Source of the DNA: Candidatus Nitrotoga fabula
GTDB lineage: Bacteria; Pseudomonadota; Gammaproteobacteria; Burkholderiales; Gallionellaceae
Length of the DNA: 64,000 nt
Direction: 5' to 3'
Assembly (NCBI RefSeq): GCF_905221025.1
Contig: NZ_CAJNBL010000040.1
Span: forward strand, 1 to 64,000
Shown: one piece after another, positions 34,757 through 44,760 of the stretch
Position numbering within the stretch: position 1 is the first letter of the stretch
How the letters are laid out: every line of letters begins with the position of its first letter
The notes under the pieces: generated by a model
The model's input: only the letters and a program-made list of their open reading frames with translations
Databases searched by the model: none
Told to the model about the DNA's origin: nothing
Position numbers and translations under genes: made by a program

Positions 34757-35170
34757 ATGAATTTTCAACGGGGTCGTGTACGCGAGGAGCCGGAAATCAA
34801 TCTGATTCCGATGATTGATTTATTACTTGTCATTATCATATTTTTAATTGTGACCACCACTTACCAAAAATATTCTGAATTGCAGGTTAACTTGCCGCAA
34901 GCAAAAGGTGATGAGAGTGCCGCGGAGGCAAATCAAATTCATGTTTCAGTGGATGCTTCGGAACATTACGCTATTGATAATAAAGTCGCCGTATTCCAGA
35001 ATGTGCAGAATTTTGCCAAGGCACTGAGTGTGGCAGCAGGCGCACAAACCGAACCGAGCGTCGTCATTCATGCAGATGCCCAAGCACCACATCAGGCTGT
35101 AATCAACATCATGGAGGCGGCCCGACTTGCCGGGTATGACCGTATTACCTTCACCACCACCCGAAAATAA
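34757..35170 (+). CDS. exbD: ExbD/TolR-family protein (second copy)
   Basis: It has 137 residues: a cytoplasmic N-terminus with the NLIPMIDLLLVIIIFLIV span near 15-32 carrying the functional aspartate, then a periplasmic domain ending in a YDRITFTT-type motif. It pairs with the ExbB just upstream. No TonB gene follows; lpxK starts 20 bp later. The target of this stator is not evident. Confidence 0.9.
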   Translation: MNFQRGRVREEPEINLIPMIDLLLVIIIFLIVTTTYQKYSELQVNLPQAKGDESAAEANQIHVSVDASEHYAIDNKVAVFQNVQNFAKALSVAAGAQTEPSVVIHADAQAPHQAVINIMEAARLAGYDRITFTTTRK

Positions 35171-35190
35171 CCTGCGTTCGGGCTAAAGAA

Positions 35191-36183
35191 ATGCACTGGC
35201 TACAACAACATTGGTATCGCATTACCTCGCTGCATTTTGTGTTGTTTCCTGTTAGTTGCCTGTTCCGTATGCTGGTTGCGGTTCGCCGCGTGCTTTACCG
35301 CAGTAAAATTTTAACCAGCGTGAAATTTCCGGTACCTGTCATTATAGTGGGGAATATTACGGTTGGCGGTAGCGGTAAAACTCCTCTTGTTTTATGGCTT
35401 GCCGGGCAATTAATTGAGCATGGCTTGCATCCGGGCATCATTAGCCGTGGTTATGGCGGGGAAAATGTGTTTCCGCTGGCTGTGCATCCATTAAGTAACC
35501 CTGAAGAAGCCGGTGATGAGGCGGTTTTGATGGCGCAACGCCGGCTATGTCCGGTATGGATTGGGCGTGACCGTGTCTGGGCAGCGCGCGCACTCTTGCA
35601 ATCCCATCCCGAGTGTAATGTCCTGATCAGTGATGATGGTTTGCAGCATTACCGTCTGCGACGGGATTATGAGGTTGCAGTGGTTGATGGGATGCGGCGC
35701 TTTGGCAATGGGTTTTTGCTGCCGGCTGGCCCATTGCGCGAATCAATCTCCCGCCTGAAAGATGTGGATGCGGTTGTCATTAATGGTGGAACGGTGGCTA
35801 AAGGACAGTATGCCATGCAATTGCAGGGTGAAATTTTTTACAATCTTGCAAATCCGGCTATGTCTGTCCGAGCTGCTAAATTTTACGGACAACGTTTACA
35901 CGCAGTTGCAGGTATCGGGAATCCGCAGCGTTTTTTTGATTCTCTGAAACAGCTGGGATTGCAGGCTGAGAATCACCCGTTTCCAGACCATTACAGTTAT
36001 ACCGCTGATGATCTAAGTTACCCTGATGCAGATGCAATTTTCATGACAGAAAAAGATGCGGTAAAATGCACCCCATTTGCCAATGAAAAGTGCTGGGTGC
36101 TGCGTGTAGATGCACAGCTAGATTCCATGCTGATCCAGCAAATCTTAGAAAGGCTTTCTCCTGATGCACGCCAAACTGCTTGA
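35191..36183 (+). CDS. lpxK: Tetraacyldisaccharide 4'-kinase
   Basis: It phosphorylates the lipid A precursor at the 4' position at the inner membrane. It has 330 residues. An N-terminal hydrophobic segment lies near 15-35. The P-loop [19 protein letters not shown] is near 51-69, and the conserved [21 protein letters not shown] near 147-167. The 3' end overlaps the Trm112-like gene by 20 bp. Confidence 0.95.
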   Translation: MHWLQQHWYRITSLHFVLFPVSCLFRMLVAVRRVLYRSKILTSVKFPVPVIIVGNITVGGSGKTPLVLWLAGQLIEHGLHPGIISRGYGGENVFPLAVHPLSNPEEAGDEAVLMAQRRLCPVWIGRDRVWAARALLQSHPECNVLISDDGLQHYRLRRDYEVAVVDGMRRFGNGFLLPAGPLRESISRLKDVDAVVINGGTVAKGQYAMQLQGEIFYNLANPAMSVRAAKFYGQRLHAVAGIGNPQRFFDSLKQLGLQAENHPFPDHYSYTADDLSYPDADAIFMTEKDAVKCTPFANEKCWVLRVDAQLDSMLIQQILERLSPDARQTA

Positions 36184-36345
36184 AATCCTGGTTTGCCCAT
36201 TGTGCAAATCCACACTGACATATCACAAGGCTGGACAGGAGCTGATCTGTAAGGCCGATCGTCTGGCCTATCCAATACAGGATGATATTCCGGTTATGCT
36301 AGCTGAAGAAGCGCGTAAGCTCACGCCGGAAGAAATTGAAAAGAT

Positions 36346-36349
<4 letters not shown>
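36164..36349 (+). CDS. Trm112/YcaR-like small protein
   Basis: It has 61 residues: [17 protein letters not shown] near 5-21, [20 protein letters not shown] near 28-47 and a short acidic helix. This is the YcaR/UPF0434 form of the Trm112 zinc-finger family. Eukaryotic Trm112 activates methyltransferases; the bacterial role is not settled. Three of four metal-ligand cysteines are present. It sits between lpxK (overlap) and kdsB (ATGA overlap), its usual place. Confidence 0.9.
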
Positions 36350-38227
<1,878 letters not shown>

Positions 38228-38228
38228 T

Positions 38229-38753
38229 ATGATATATACTGTATCTGGTAGAACACCAAAGCTGCACGGGCAAAAGCATTTCATCGCACCTAATGCCAGC
38301 ATCATTGGTTCGGTGATCCTGGAAGACAGTGTCAGTATCTGGTTCAATGCGGTGATCAGAGGGGACAACGAACCCATCTGTATTGGAGCTAATAGCAATG
38401 TTCAGGATGGTGCAGTTTTGCATACTGACCCCGGGGCACCGCTTGTCATCGGTAATTTTGTTACTGTCGGACATATGGCAATGCTGCATGGGTGTACTAT
38501 CGGGGACGGGAGCCTGATAGGCGTTCATTGCACAATTCTTAACCATGCTGTAATCGGGAAAAATTGTCTGATTGGCGCTAATACTCTTATCACCGAAGGC
38601 AAGATAATTCCAGATAATACGTTGGTAGTAGGATCCCCTGGAAAAGTGTTGCGCAGCCTTAGTGAAGAAGAAATCGCGGCACTGCATGCTAATGCGATGC
38701 GTTATACAGACAATCTTGACCGCTATTTAAATTCGTTTATGAGTCTCGGGTAA
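38229..38753 (+). CDS. Gamma-carbonic-anhydrase-like hexapeptide-repeat protein
   Basis: It has 174 residues forming a left-handed beta helix. Hexapeptide repeats run from about 15 to 140. The putative metal histidines are in VLHTD near 63, and GHMAMLHGC near 81-89, as in YrdA-type gamma-carbonic anhydrases. Many such proteins show no proven carbonic anhydrase activity. It is the last gene of the lpxK-kdsB-adk run, one base after the GlcG-like stop codon. Confidence 0.88.
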   Translation: MIYTVSGRTPKLHGQKHFIAPNASIIGSVILEDSVSIWFNAVIRGDNEPICIGANSNVQDGAVLHTDPGAPLVIGNFVTVGHMAMLHGCTIGDGSLIGVHCTILNHAVIGKNCLIGANTLITEGKIIPDNTLVVGSPGKVLRSLSEEEIAALHANAMRYTDNLDRYLNSFMSLG

Positions 38754-38757
38754 AGGT

Positions 38758-38792
38758 CCAAGGTTTTACCATGTTATATTTAGAAACCTTGG
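38758..38792 (+). terminator. Inverted repeat after the lpxK-adk operon, possible terminator
   Basis: CCAAGGTTT (38758-38766) and AAACCTTGG (38784-38792) can pair over 9 bp with a 17-base loop, 5 bp after the preceding stop codon. There is no strong T-run after it, so factor-independent termination is doubtful. Confidence 0.35.
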
Positions 38793-38956
38793 GGTAAGCC
38801 TTTGCTTCAAGAAAATACCTGGCAGGCAGTGGTCTTTGAATGTATTATTTGTGCAATTGTCACGACAACACAAACAAAAATCTACCATCTAGGTCGGCGA
38901 GCGTATAGTGTTTTTAATTAGCGAGATTAATGTCATAGCTTTTTTTATATTCAATG

Positions 38957-39946
38957 CTAGTTGAATTCGGAGTGTGTGGCGCGATTGAGTAATATTTCGA
39001 CTGCGAGCGTGGCTGGTACCTGTTCATACAAAACGGAATAAACTGCCGTGCAAATCGGCATGTCCACTCCTAATTTCTGTGCCAGGTAATGCACCTCACG
39101 CACAGTACCGACTCCTTCTGCCACATGCCCCAAGTCTTTCAGTATGTCCGGCAATGCTTGTTTTTGAGCCAGTAGGATCCCGACTTGCCGGTTGCGAGAA
39201 AGGTCTCCAGTACAAGTCAGGATCAAGTCTCCAGCACCAGAAAGTCCGCTCAAGGTATCTGCACGAGCTCCCATTTTTAGCCCTAGCCTGGTCATTTCGG
39301 CCAGCCCGCGAGTAATAAGGCCAGCACGTGCATTTTGTCCAAAACCCATGCCTTCCGCGATGCCGGCAGCGATGGCCAAGGCATTTTTTACAGCTCCTCC
39401 CACTTCTACGCCTATCACATCGTTGCTGGAGTAGATACGCAAGGAAGAGTGGTGCAGTGACCGGGCTATTATCTGGGCAAACTCACCATCTCTGGATGCT
39501 AAAATCATAGCGGTCGGAAGGCCACGTGCGACTTCCAAAGCAAAACTTGGTCCGGAAAGCACGCCGCAAGGAAGTTTTTGCGGCAAGATTTCAGCCGCTA
39601 CCTGATGCGGCAATTTGGATGTACCTGCCTCAAACCCTTTGCACCCCCAGATTACCGGTATCTGTACCGGCATTGCCACGATTTCCTGTAATGTCGTACG
39701 GAGAGCGGAAATTGGGACTGCAATCAATATTAACTCCGAGTTATTGCATGCTAAGTATAAATCGGAAGTGAGATTCAGTTTTTCAGGTAACGGAATATCC
39801 GGAAGGTAACGCTGATTGAAGCGGGTTGTACGCATTGTCTCGATTTGCGTGGAATCCCATCCCCACAGAGTTACAGGATGACGGCCTGAAAGATGGATAG
39901 CAAGTGCGCTGCCCCATGCGCCGGCCCCAAGTACAGTAATATTCAT
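38957..39946 (-). CDS. gpsA: Glycerol-3-phosphate dehydrogenase [NAD(P)+]
   Basis: It makes sn-glycerol 3-phosphate from DHAP for phospholipids. It has 329 residues. The Rossmann start is MNITVLGAGAWGSALAIHLS. SGPSFALEVARGLPTA is near 131-146, the catalytic lysine region VGGAVKNALAIAAGIAEGMG near 182-201, and the SGAGDLILTCTGDLSRNR motif near 235-252. It is the final gene of the minus-strand rhodanese-grxC-secB-gpsA series, but 456 bp separate it from secB. Confidence 0.96.
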   Translation of the reverse strand: MNITVLGAGAWGSALAIHLSGRHPVTLWGWDSTQIETMRTTRFNQRYLPDIPLPEKLNLTSDLYLACNNSELILIAVPISALRTTLQEIVAMPVQIPVIWGCKGFEAGTSKLPHQVAAEILPQKLPCGVLSGPSFALEVARGLPTAMILASRDGEFAQIIARSLHHSSLRIYSSNDVIGVEVGGAVKNALAIAAGIAEGMGFGQNARAGLITRGLAEMTRLGLKMGARADTLSGLSGAGDLILTCTGDLSRNRQVGILLAQKQALPDILKDLGHVAEGVGTVREVHYLAQKLGVDMPICTAVYSVLYEQVPATLAVEILLNRATHSEFN

Positions 39947-40402
39947 AATAACTATCTGATCACGCTGAATTTATTTGCGACTGTATAACATTAACCTGTC
40001 GCCAGAATGAGATATTCTGACCCAGCCATTTGTAATGCTTTTCAGGCGTGCCCGAGTGATTTTTCGAGCCACATTGATACCAAGATGGCAACGGTTCTTG
40101 CTGTTTTGTGTAACATGTTGATGGCACAGTAACCGGGTCAGGATGCTTGCCGTTCATGGTATATATCGGACTACATGATTCGGGCTGTCATGTGCTCAAT
40201 TTAAGACATTCAGATGGCTGAAGGTTTTTAGCCAGATGAATAGTGGCTTTTCGCACGTGACTACACCTAAAAAATGGCAGACTGACCACGGCAGATGCCA
40301 TGGTCAGCATATCTGCGATACCTGTCGCTGCGACCAGAGTAATCAGTCGAGTTAACGTGACCGGCAGTTTCATTACTTGCTGTCCTGACTGATTTTATTA
40401 TT
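39947..40402. other. 456-bp gap between secB and gpsA with two small minus-strand frames
   Basis: Two co-directional short frames follow secB: one at 40188-40373 (listed separately) and one at 39960-40157 (65 codons, containing TPEKHYKWLGQNISFWRQ). Neither is recognised. They may be the two halves of a decayed gene. No terminator-like hairpin was found. Confidence 0.4.
40188..40373 (-). CDS. Candidate small exported protein downstream of secB
   Basis: An ATG at 40373, 29 bp after the secB stop and 9 bp after an AGGA site, opens a 61-codon frame. The start MKLPVTLTRLITLVAATGIA looks like a signal peptide; the rest (PFFRCSHVRKATIHLAKNLQ) is unremarkable. No family is recognised. It could be a real secB-operon gene, or the front of a frameshifted one. 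Confidence 0.3.
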   Translation of the reverse strand: MKLPVTLTRLITLVAATGIADMLTMASAVVSLPFFRCSHVRKATIHLAKNLQPSECLKLST

Positions 40403-40882
40403 TTATTGCGGTGCACCTTCCGTTGCAGCTTGAGCCTGTCGTTGTTTCTTCTGCTGATAGACTGCTTCGAAATTGATCGGGTTAAGCAGGATAGGCGTAA
40501 AGCCTGCTTTTACCGACATGCTAGATACGACCTCTCTCAAGTAAGGATAAAGAATATTGGGGCAGACAGTTTCCAGAATCGGTTCCAGTTCTTCTGACTT
40601 GATATTGCGTACCTGAAAAATACCTGCCTGTGTTGCTTCGATTAAAAACATCACCTTGTTTTTTTCCTGCAGTTTTGCGGTAACGGTTGCAGTAAGGGTG
40701 ACTTCAAATATACCGTCTTCCACGGGGGAGTGTTGTGTCTGAAGTTGCAGATCTATATGCGGAACTTCTCGCTCCAGAAAAATAGCTGGCGCATTGGGAC
40801 TTTCCAGGGACAAATCCTTTACATACAGTTTCTCCATACTGAATTGAGGGGGCTGCTGTTCGGATGTGGCTGCTTCATTCAT
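40403..40882 (-). CDS. secB: Protein-export chaperone SecB
   Basis: A tetrameric cytosolic chaperone that keeps preproteins unfolded and hands them to SecA. It has 159 residues. The core starts FSMEKLYVKDLSLESPNAP near 14-32, with the client-binding beta strands EVTLTATVTAKL and the conserved PNILYPYLREVVSSMSVKAGF near 109-129 that ends in the SecA-contact region. GAAGGAA lies before the ATG. It is 23 bp after grxC. Confidence 0.96.
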   Translation of the reverse strand: MNEAATSEQQPPQFSMEKLYVKDLSLESPNAPAIFLEREVPHIDLQLQTQHSPVEDGIFEVTLTATVTAKLQEKNKVMFLIEATQAGIFQVRNIKSEELEPILETVCPNILYPYLREVVSSMSVKAGFTPILLNPINFEAVYQQKKQRQAQAATEGAPQ

Positions 40883-40905
40883 TATATTGTTCCTTCATGT
40901 TTAAA

Positions 40906-41163
40906 TTAATTTTGTAATAACCGGTTTAATTCGCCGTTATTCTCCAACTTGACCAGGTTGTCGTAAGTGCCTACAAGATGTGTATCTATGTAGATTTGCG
41001 GTACAGTACGGCCTCCAGTCATTTCCATCATTTTCAGACGTAATTCTGGTTGCAGATCTACACGGATTTTTTCGATTTCGGTTACGCCCCGTGCGCGCAG
41101 CAGTCGTTCGGCTAGCACACAGTATGGGCATACTGCAGTGCAATACATTAAAACTTTGGGCAT
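40906..41163 (-). CDS. grxC: Glutaredoxin 3
   Basis: It has 85 residues with the thioredoxin fold: MPKVLMYCTAVCPYCVLAERLL carries the CPYC redox site near 12-15. TVPQIYIDTHLVGTYDNL near 53-70 contains the cis-proline and glutathione-binding residues. It reduces disulfides using glutathione. The ATG overlaps the rhodanese gene stop by one base. Confidence 0.95.
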   Translation of the reverse strand: MPKVLMYCTAVCPYCVLAERLLRARGVTEIEKIRVDLQPELRLKMMEMTGGRTVPQIYIDTHLVGTYDNLVKLENNGELNRLLQN

Positions 41164-41576
41164 TATTGCTTCTTCAAAGGTAAGTCAGCCTTCTGCCAGG
41201 CCAGCATTCCACCCGCCAAATTATATGCTAAATCAAATCCATGCTTCCTAAGCAATATGCATGCCGCCGATGAACGTATGCCACTGCTGTCCATCACAAC
41301 AATAGGGTGCGTGCGATAACGTTCTAATTCTCCAATGCGCTCATTGATCTTGCCTAGTGGAATGTGCATGGCATTCAGTGCGTGCCCTGTATGGAACTCT
41401 TTCGCTTCCCGAACATCCAGAATTAATGCGTTTTTATGGTTGATCAGTTGCAGCGCGGCTGCAACACTTACTTCCTTAATGCCGCGTATGCTGTTGCCGA
41501 CAAATGACCATAGCAGCATCAAACCGCTGATGACTGCTACTGAAATCATCCAGATATTATCTTGTATGAACTGCAC
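41163..41576 (-). CDS. Membrane-anchored rhodanese-like protein
   Basis: It has one N-terminal membrane span (QDNIWMISVAVISGLMLLW) followed by a rhodanese domain of about 100 residues with ALILDVREAKEFHTGHALNAMHIPL and a catalytic-loop region VVMDSSGIRSSAACILLRKHG. In that loop the sulfur-carrying cysteine position reads Ser (DSSGIRS rather than C-x5-R), so transferase activity is doubtful. A GTG at 41576 with GAGGAG 7 bp upstream is preferred over the ATG at 41591 that lacks a site; the frame opens at 41606. The start overlaps the end of the ligase gene. Confidence 0.82.
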   Translation of the reverse strand: MQFIQDNIWMISVAVISGLMLLWSFVGNSIRGIKEVSVAAALQLINHKNALILDVREAKEFHTGHALNAMHIPLGKINERIGELERYRTHPIVVMDSSGIRSSAACILLRKHGFDLAYNLAGGMLAWQKADLPLKKQ

Positions 41577-43362
41577 GCTGCCGCTCCTCATATTTTTGGA
41601 GGGCAAATTTTAGCAGAGCAGCAAAGATCCCGGGGTTTTTCTGTGCAAGTGGGATTAATTCTTTGTATGCTGTGCGAAAGTCATTCGGGTAAGACCAGAT
41701 GGCACGTTCCATTTGTAACTGTGCTGCGGCCTGTTTGCCGGATAGTGCCAATAAAAATGCTTCACGATATGCCACGGTAGAGATTGGTGCAAAATACATT
41801 ATCTTTTCATTCTGCATTCGTTTGGCAGCAAGATTGTCCGCATTGATTTCCAATCTGCTACTCATGAGTAAATCAAAGTATGGACGCAAGGGGACGTGCG
41901 TATGTGCAGCTAACCTTCCTTCAGGCAAATGCCAGAATTTTCTTCCATCAAGGTTGGTGGTCTTTTGTAAGTCCGTTAAAACTTCAAGGTTGCGATAATT
42001 CTGTAATATGTGAATAAGGAGCAGTGTTCCGACCAGTATCATGGCACATACAGACATGTGTCCCAAGGCAGGAAAGCGTAAGCGATATGTGGTGGTATCG
42101 AGCATACCCAAGGTCAAGGCTGCGATACCAAGAAAATATGTGTACCACAGTGGATATTCCAGCAAGCTGTGTATGGCCAGCACGCCGAGAATGGATATAG
42201 CCCACCAGTGATAGAGGGTGTGCTGGGCGTGGCCAAGTTGGGTCAGCCATTTTATTATCGGCCAGAGAAGTATCACCAGGCCAGTGAAACCCATTTCTGC
42301 TGCCACTTGCATGATTAGAGAGTGTGCATTGTTGTATAGACCGACAATATGTGTGTTTTGAAATACTGGGCCAGATTCAAAATGCTGCCACGCGAAGTGG
42401 CCAAAGCCTGCGCCTAGTATTGGAAATCGGGAAAATATCTGCCATGCCTCCCGCCAGAGATATATCCGGATGTAGCCGCTACTGCTTTCATCCAGCAACG
42501 GGCGAATGGTGGTTATGCTGCCGCCTGGACCGTCTAGCCAGGGGATTTGCACGATTGCATGCATCAGGCAGAAACCAAGCAACAGGAAGATAGTGTAGCC
42601 TAAAAGCCGAGCAGAGGATCGGTCGCGACGCTGCGATCTCCAGGCTACTCCGAGTGTAAACAATAAGTACAACCAGACGCTGCGTGAACCGCTCAACACC
42701 AGAACAAAAAGCAGTGGTGCACTTAGTAATGCAACATGCCATATGCGTAGAAATTTGCGCATATGTAGCAATCCGAGCGAGACCAACCCCAGTGTAATGT
42801 AGTTGGCAAAGTGGTTTGGTTGAGCCAGATTGCCATAGACCCCGGCACCAATTTTGGTGGTAACCAATGAATCCAGAAATGTATGCCAGCGATAGTGCTG
42901 TAAAATACCGGCCAACGCATTCATTTCGCACCCGACCAGCAGAAATATGGCCAGTATGGTTGCCACTGCAGGTAGTCCGAGTTCCTTGACCAAGTATTGG
43001 CCCAGTATCATCAGCATTCCCGCCCAAGACAGGTACAGGATGAGCAACCCGAGCTGGTCGGAATAGGTTATCCGACCCAGTCCAAATTGTATTGCGCCTA
43101 ATAGTAGAAGGCCGATGGGAAGAATTACAATTTTCGGGATTCTGGCTTGTAACCAGAAGCGCTTTGTCGCAAGTACTGGGGTGGCAGCCAGCCCAAGAGC
43201 AGCAGCCCACCATTCCTGATAAAAGGCGGTGAGTGGGCGGGCATGGAAAGAATACAAGAAGGGTAAAACCAACATTACCCCGGCAAATACCAAGCTAATG
43301 CCAATCAAGCCGGATAAGCGACCTGCACTGTTTTTACCACCAAAGCTTGTTATAACTGGCAA
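41557..43362 (-). CDS. PglL/Wzy-type O-oligosaccharyltransferase or O-antigen ligase
   Basis: It has 601 residues and about 12 membrane spans. Wzy_C motifs lie in the middle (LVLSGSRSVWLYLLF near 230; YRIYLWREAW-like near 305; LGAGFGHFAW near 322; NNAHSLIMQVAAEMGFTGL near 350-368 with the conserved histidine). A ~150-residue soluble C-terminal region carries a Wzy_C_2 pattern ending in a TPR-like FALQKYEERQ. This layout is typical of PglL-type ligases that glycosylate pilins and other exported proteins. Which glycan or acceptor is used cannot be told; no pilin gene is near. Confidence 0.82.
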   Translation of the reverse strand: MPVITSFGGKNSAGRLSGLIGISLVFAGVMLVLPFLYSFHARPLTAFYQEWWAAALGLAATPVLATKRFWLQARIPKIVILPIGLLLLGAIQFGLGRITYSDQLGLLILYLSWAGMLMILGQYLVKELGLPAVATILAIFLLVGCEMNALAGILQHYRWHTFLDSLVTTKIGAGVYGNLAQPNHFANYITLGLVSLGLLHMRKFLRIWHVALLSAPLLFVLVLSGSRSVWLYLLFTLGVAWRSQRRDRSSARLLGYTIFLLLGFCLMHAIVQIPWLDGPGGSITTIRPLLDESSSGYIRIYLWREAWQIFSRFPILGAGFGHFAWQHFESGPVFQNTHIVGLYNNAHSLIMQVAAEMGFTGLVILLWPIIKWLTQLGHAQHTLYHWWAISILGVLAIHSLLEYPLWYTYFLGIAALTLGMLDTTTYRLRFPALGHMSVCAMILVGTLLLIHILQNYRNLEVLTDLQKTTNLDGRKFWHLPEGRLAAHTHVPLRPYFDLLMSSRLEINADNLAAKRMQNEKIMYFAPISTVAYREAFLLALSGKQAAAQLQMERAIWSYPNDFRTAYKELIPLAQKNPGIFAALLKFALQKYEERQRAVHTR

Positions 43363-43377
43363 GATTCTACCAAGGAG

Positions 43378-44244
43378 TTAAGGCTTGATGCGATGAAATC
43401 GCGCTGCCAGAGTTGCTCCCTGAATATCCTCCAACTGATTATTCATGATAAGCCCCAGCTGATCCAATCGTTCATCCGGGTGTGGGTGTGTCTTGAACAG
43501 CAGGGCTACACTACTATCCTGTTTGGAAAACAGGCTGATCTTCTGAAGAACCCCGGGGAGAGCAAAGGCGTCATAACCGGCCCGTGTGGCCAGGACTACG
43601 GCGATGCGGTCCGCTTCGAATTCGGCCTGTTTGTCCAGTGAGCGAGCCATAATTTCTGCGCCGTTTCCAATCAGTTTCTGCACCTGTTCACTGCTTTCTG
43701 TCTGGCGGGAAAGTAGTTCGCTACCCAAATTGACCAGCTTGCTTTTTTGTAAAATTGTCAAATGATGCTTGCGAATGACATGGCCGATTTCATGTGCCAG
43801 CACGCCGGCCAGTTCTGCTTCGTTCTGCAATAGTCCGTAAAGTCCACGGGTGAGGAATATATAGCCGCCTGGTGCAGCGAAGGCATTGATATCACTGGAC
43901 TCAATGACGCCGAAATGCCAGGCCAGGTCAGGGCGTTCAGTCTGGCTGGCTACCCAGCGCCCAACCTTGTTGACATATCTTTGCAATGCTGGGTCCTTTA
44001 CTAGTGCAGAAGCTCCTAGCAGATTCCCTGCAATTTGCCGGCCAATCGTAATTTCTTCCTCTTGGGAATACCCCGACAATTCCAGCAATGTGCCGCTGGT
44101 TTCTGAATTGGTCTTTTCTTCAATCTTTTTTTGTGCACCTCCCAGAAGTATTTTTTTGAATTCTTCTTCAAAATCTAATCCGAAGCTGGAAGAGCAGGCA
44201 AATGCCAGGATGAAGATGGATAAAAATCCTGTGATTGTTTTCAT
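43378..44244 (-). CDS. M48-family metalloprotease
   Basis: It has 288 residues. A signal peptide (FLSIFILAFACSSSFG) is cut near residue 22. The zinc motif HEIGHVIRKHH is near 146-156, with the third ligand glutamate in EFEADRIAVVLATRAGYD near 208-225, and FKTHPHPDERLDQLGLI closes the domain. Similar to BepA/LoiP-type periplasmic proteases that act on misassembled outer-membrane proteins, but without the TPR domain of BepA. It follows the SH3 protein by 12 bp. Confidence 0.9.
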   Translation of the reverse strand: MKTITGFLSIFILAFACSSSFGLDFEEEFKKILLGGAQKKIEEKTNSETSGTLLELSGYSQEEEITIGRQIAGNLLGASALVKDPALQRYVNKVGRWVASQTERPDLAWHFGVIESSDINAFAAPGGYIFLTRGLYGLLQNEAELAGVLAHEIGHVIRKHHLTILQKSKLVNLGSELLSRQTESSEQVQKLIGNGAEIMARSLDKQAEFEADRIAVVLATRAGYDAFALPGVLQKISLFSKQDSSVALLFKTHPHPDERLDQLGLIMNNQLEDIQGATLAARFHRIKP

Positions 44245-44256
44245 CTGGGCTTTCCT

Positions 44257-44760
44257 TTATTCCGGTGCAGGGAGGTAATCCATTTTCCTTGCAGCAAGTT
44301 TTCCCTGGTTGGCAAAATCCTGGGCATCTGCGCTGCTTGCGGTATAAGATTCGACCAGATTCAGTTCGGCCGCGTCATACTGGGCAGATTTCAGTTCACC
44401 CTCGTTCAGTCCGCGTATTCCGGTAGTGGCAACGATGCGCCCTGTCCCTGCCCGCCCCGAAGCGATATCCAGCAGCCCACTGATACTGCCGGAACTTCTG
44501 CTCGCGGTCTTTTTACGAACATTCAGCATATGCACCCAGCCGTATTTACCTTTCGGGCTTTTGATTTGCAGCCACCCGCCATTTACCCGGTAAATTTCAA
44601 CCTGGTCCCCGACAGACAGAGGAGCGATTATTTTTGCATCGCGAAATGGTTCGGCCCTGATAGTATCCGCCTTAATTACAACACCTGTTTCTGCTGCCAG
44701 CACAGGCATAGTTAATAGCATGAAGAATAGAAAACTCCATAATTTTCTGAATGGTTTCAT
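44257..44760 (-). CDS. Secreted SH3-domain protein
   Basis: It has 167 residues from the ATG at 44760, which overlaps the CHASE2 stop as ATGA. The signal peptide is KLWSFLFFMLLTMPVLAAETG. A bacterial SH3 domain spans about 25-85 (VVIKADTIRAEPFRDAKIIAPL, VGDQVEIYRVNGGWLQIKS, YGWVHML). The tail is a conserved-looking region with LDIASGRAGTGRIVATTGIRGLNEGELKSA near 98-127. Bacterial SH3 domains often bind peptidoglycan or peptides. It lies between a CHASE2 sensor and an M48 protease, suggesting an envelope sensing or quality-control module (inference). Confidence 0.8.
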   Translation of the reverse strand: MKPFRKLWSFLFFMLLTMPVLAAETGVVIKADTIRAEPFRDAKIIAPLSVGDQVEIYRVNGGWLQIKSPKGKYGWVHMLNVRKKTASRSSGSISGLLDIASGRAGTGRIVATTGIRGLNEGELKSAQYDAAELNLVESYTASSADAQDFANQGKLAARKMDYLPAPE

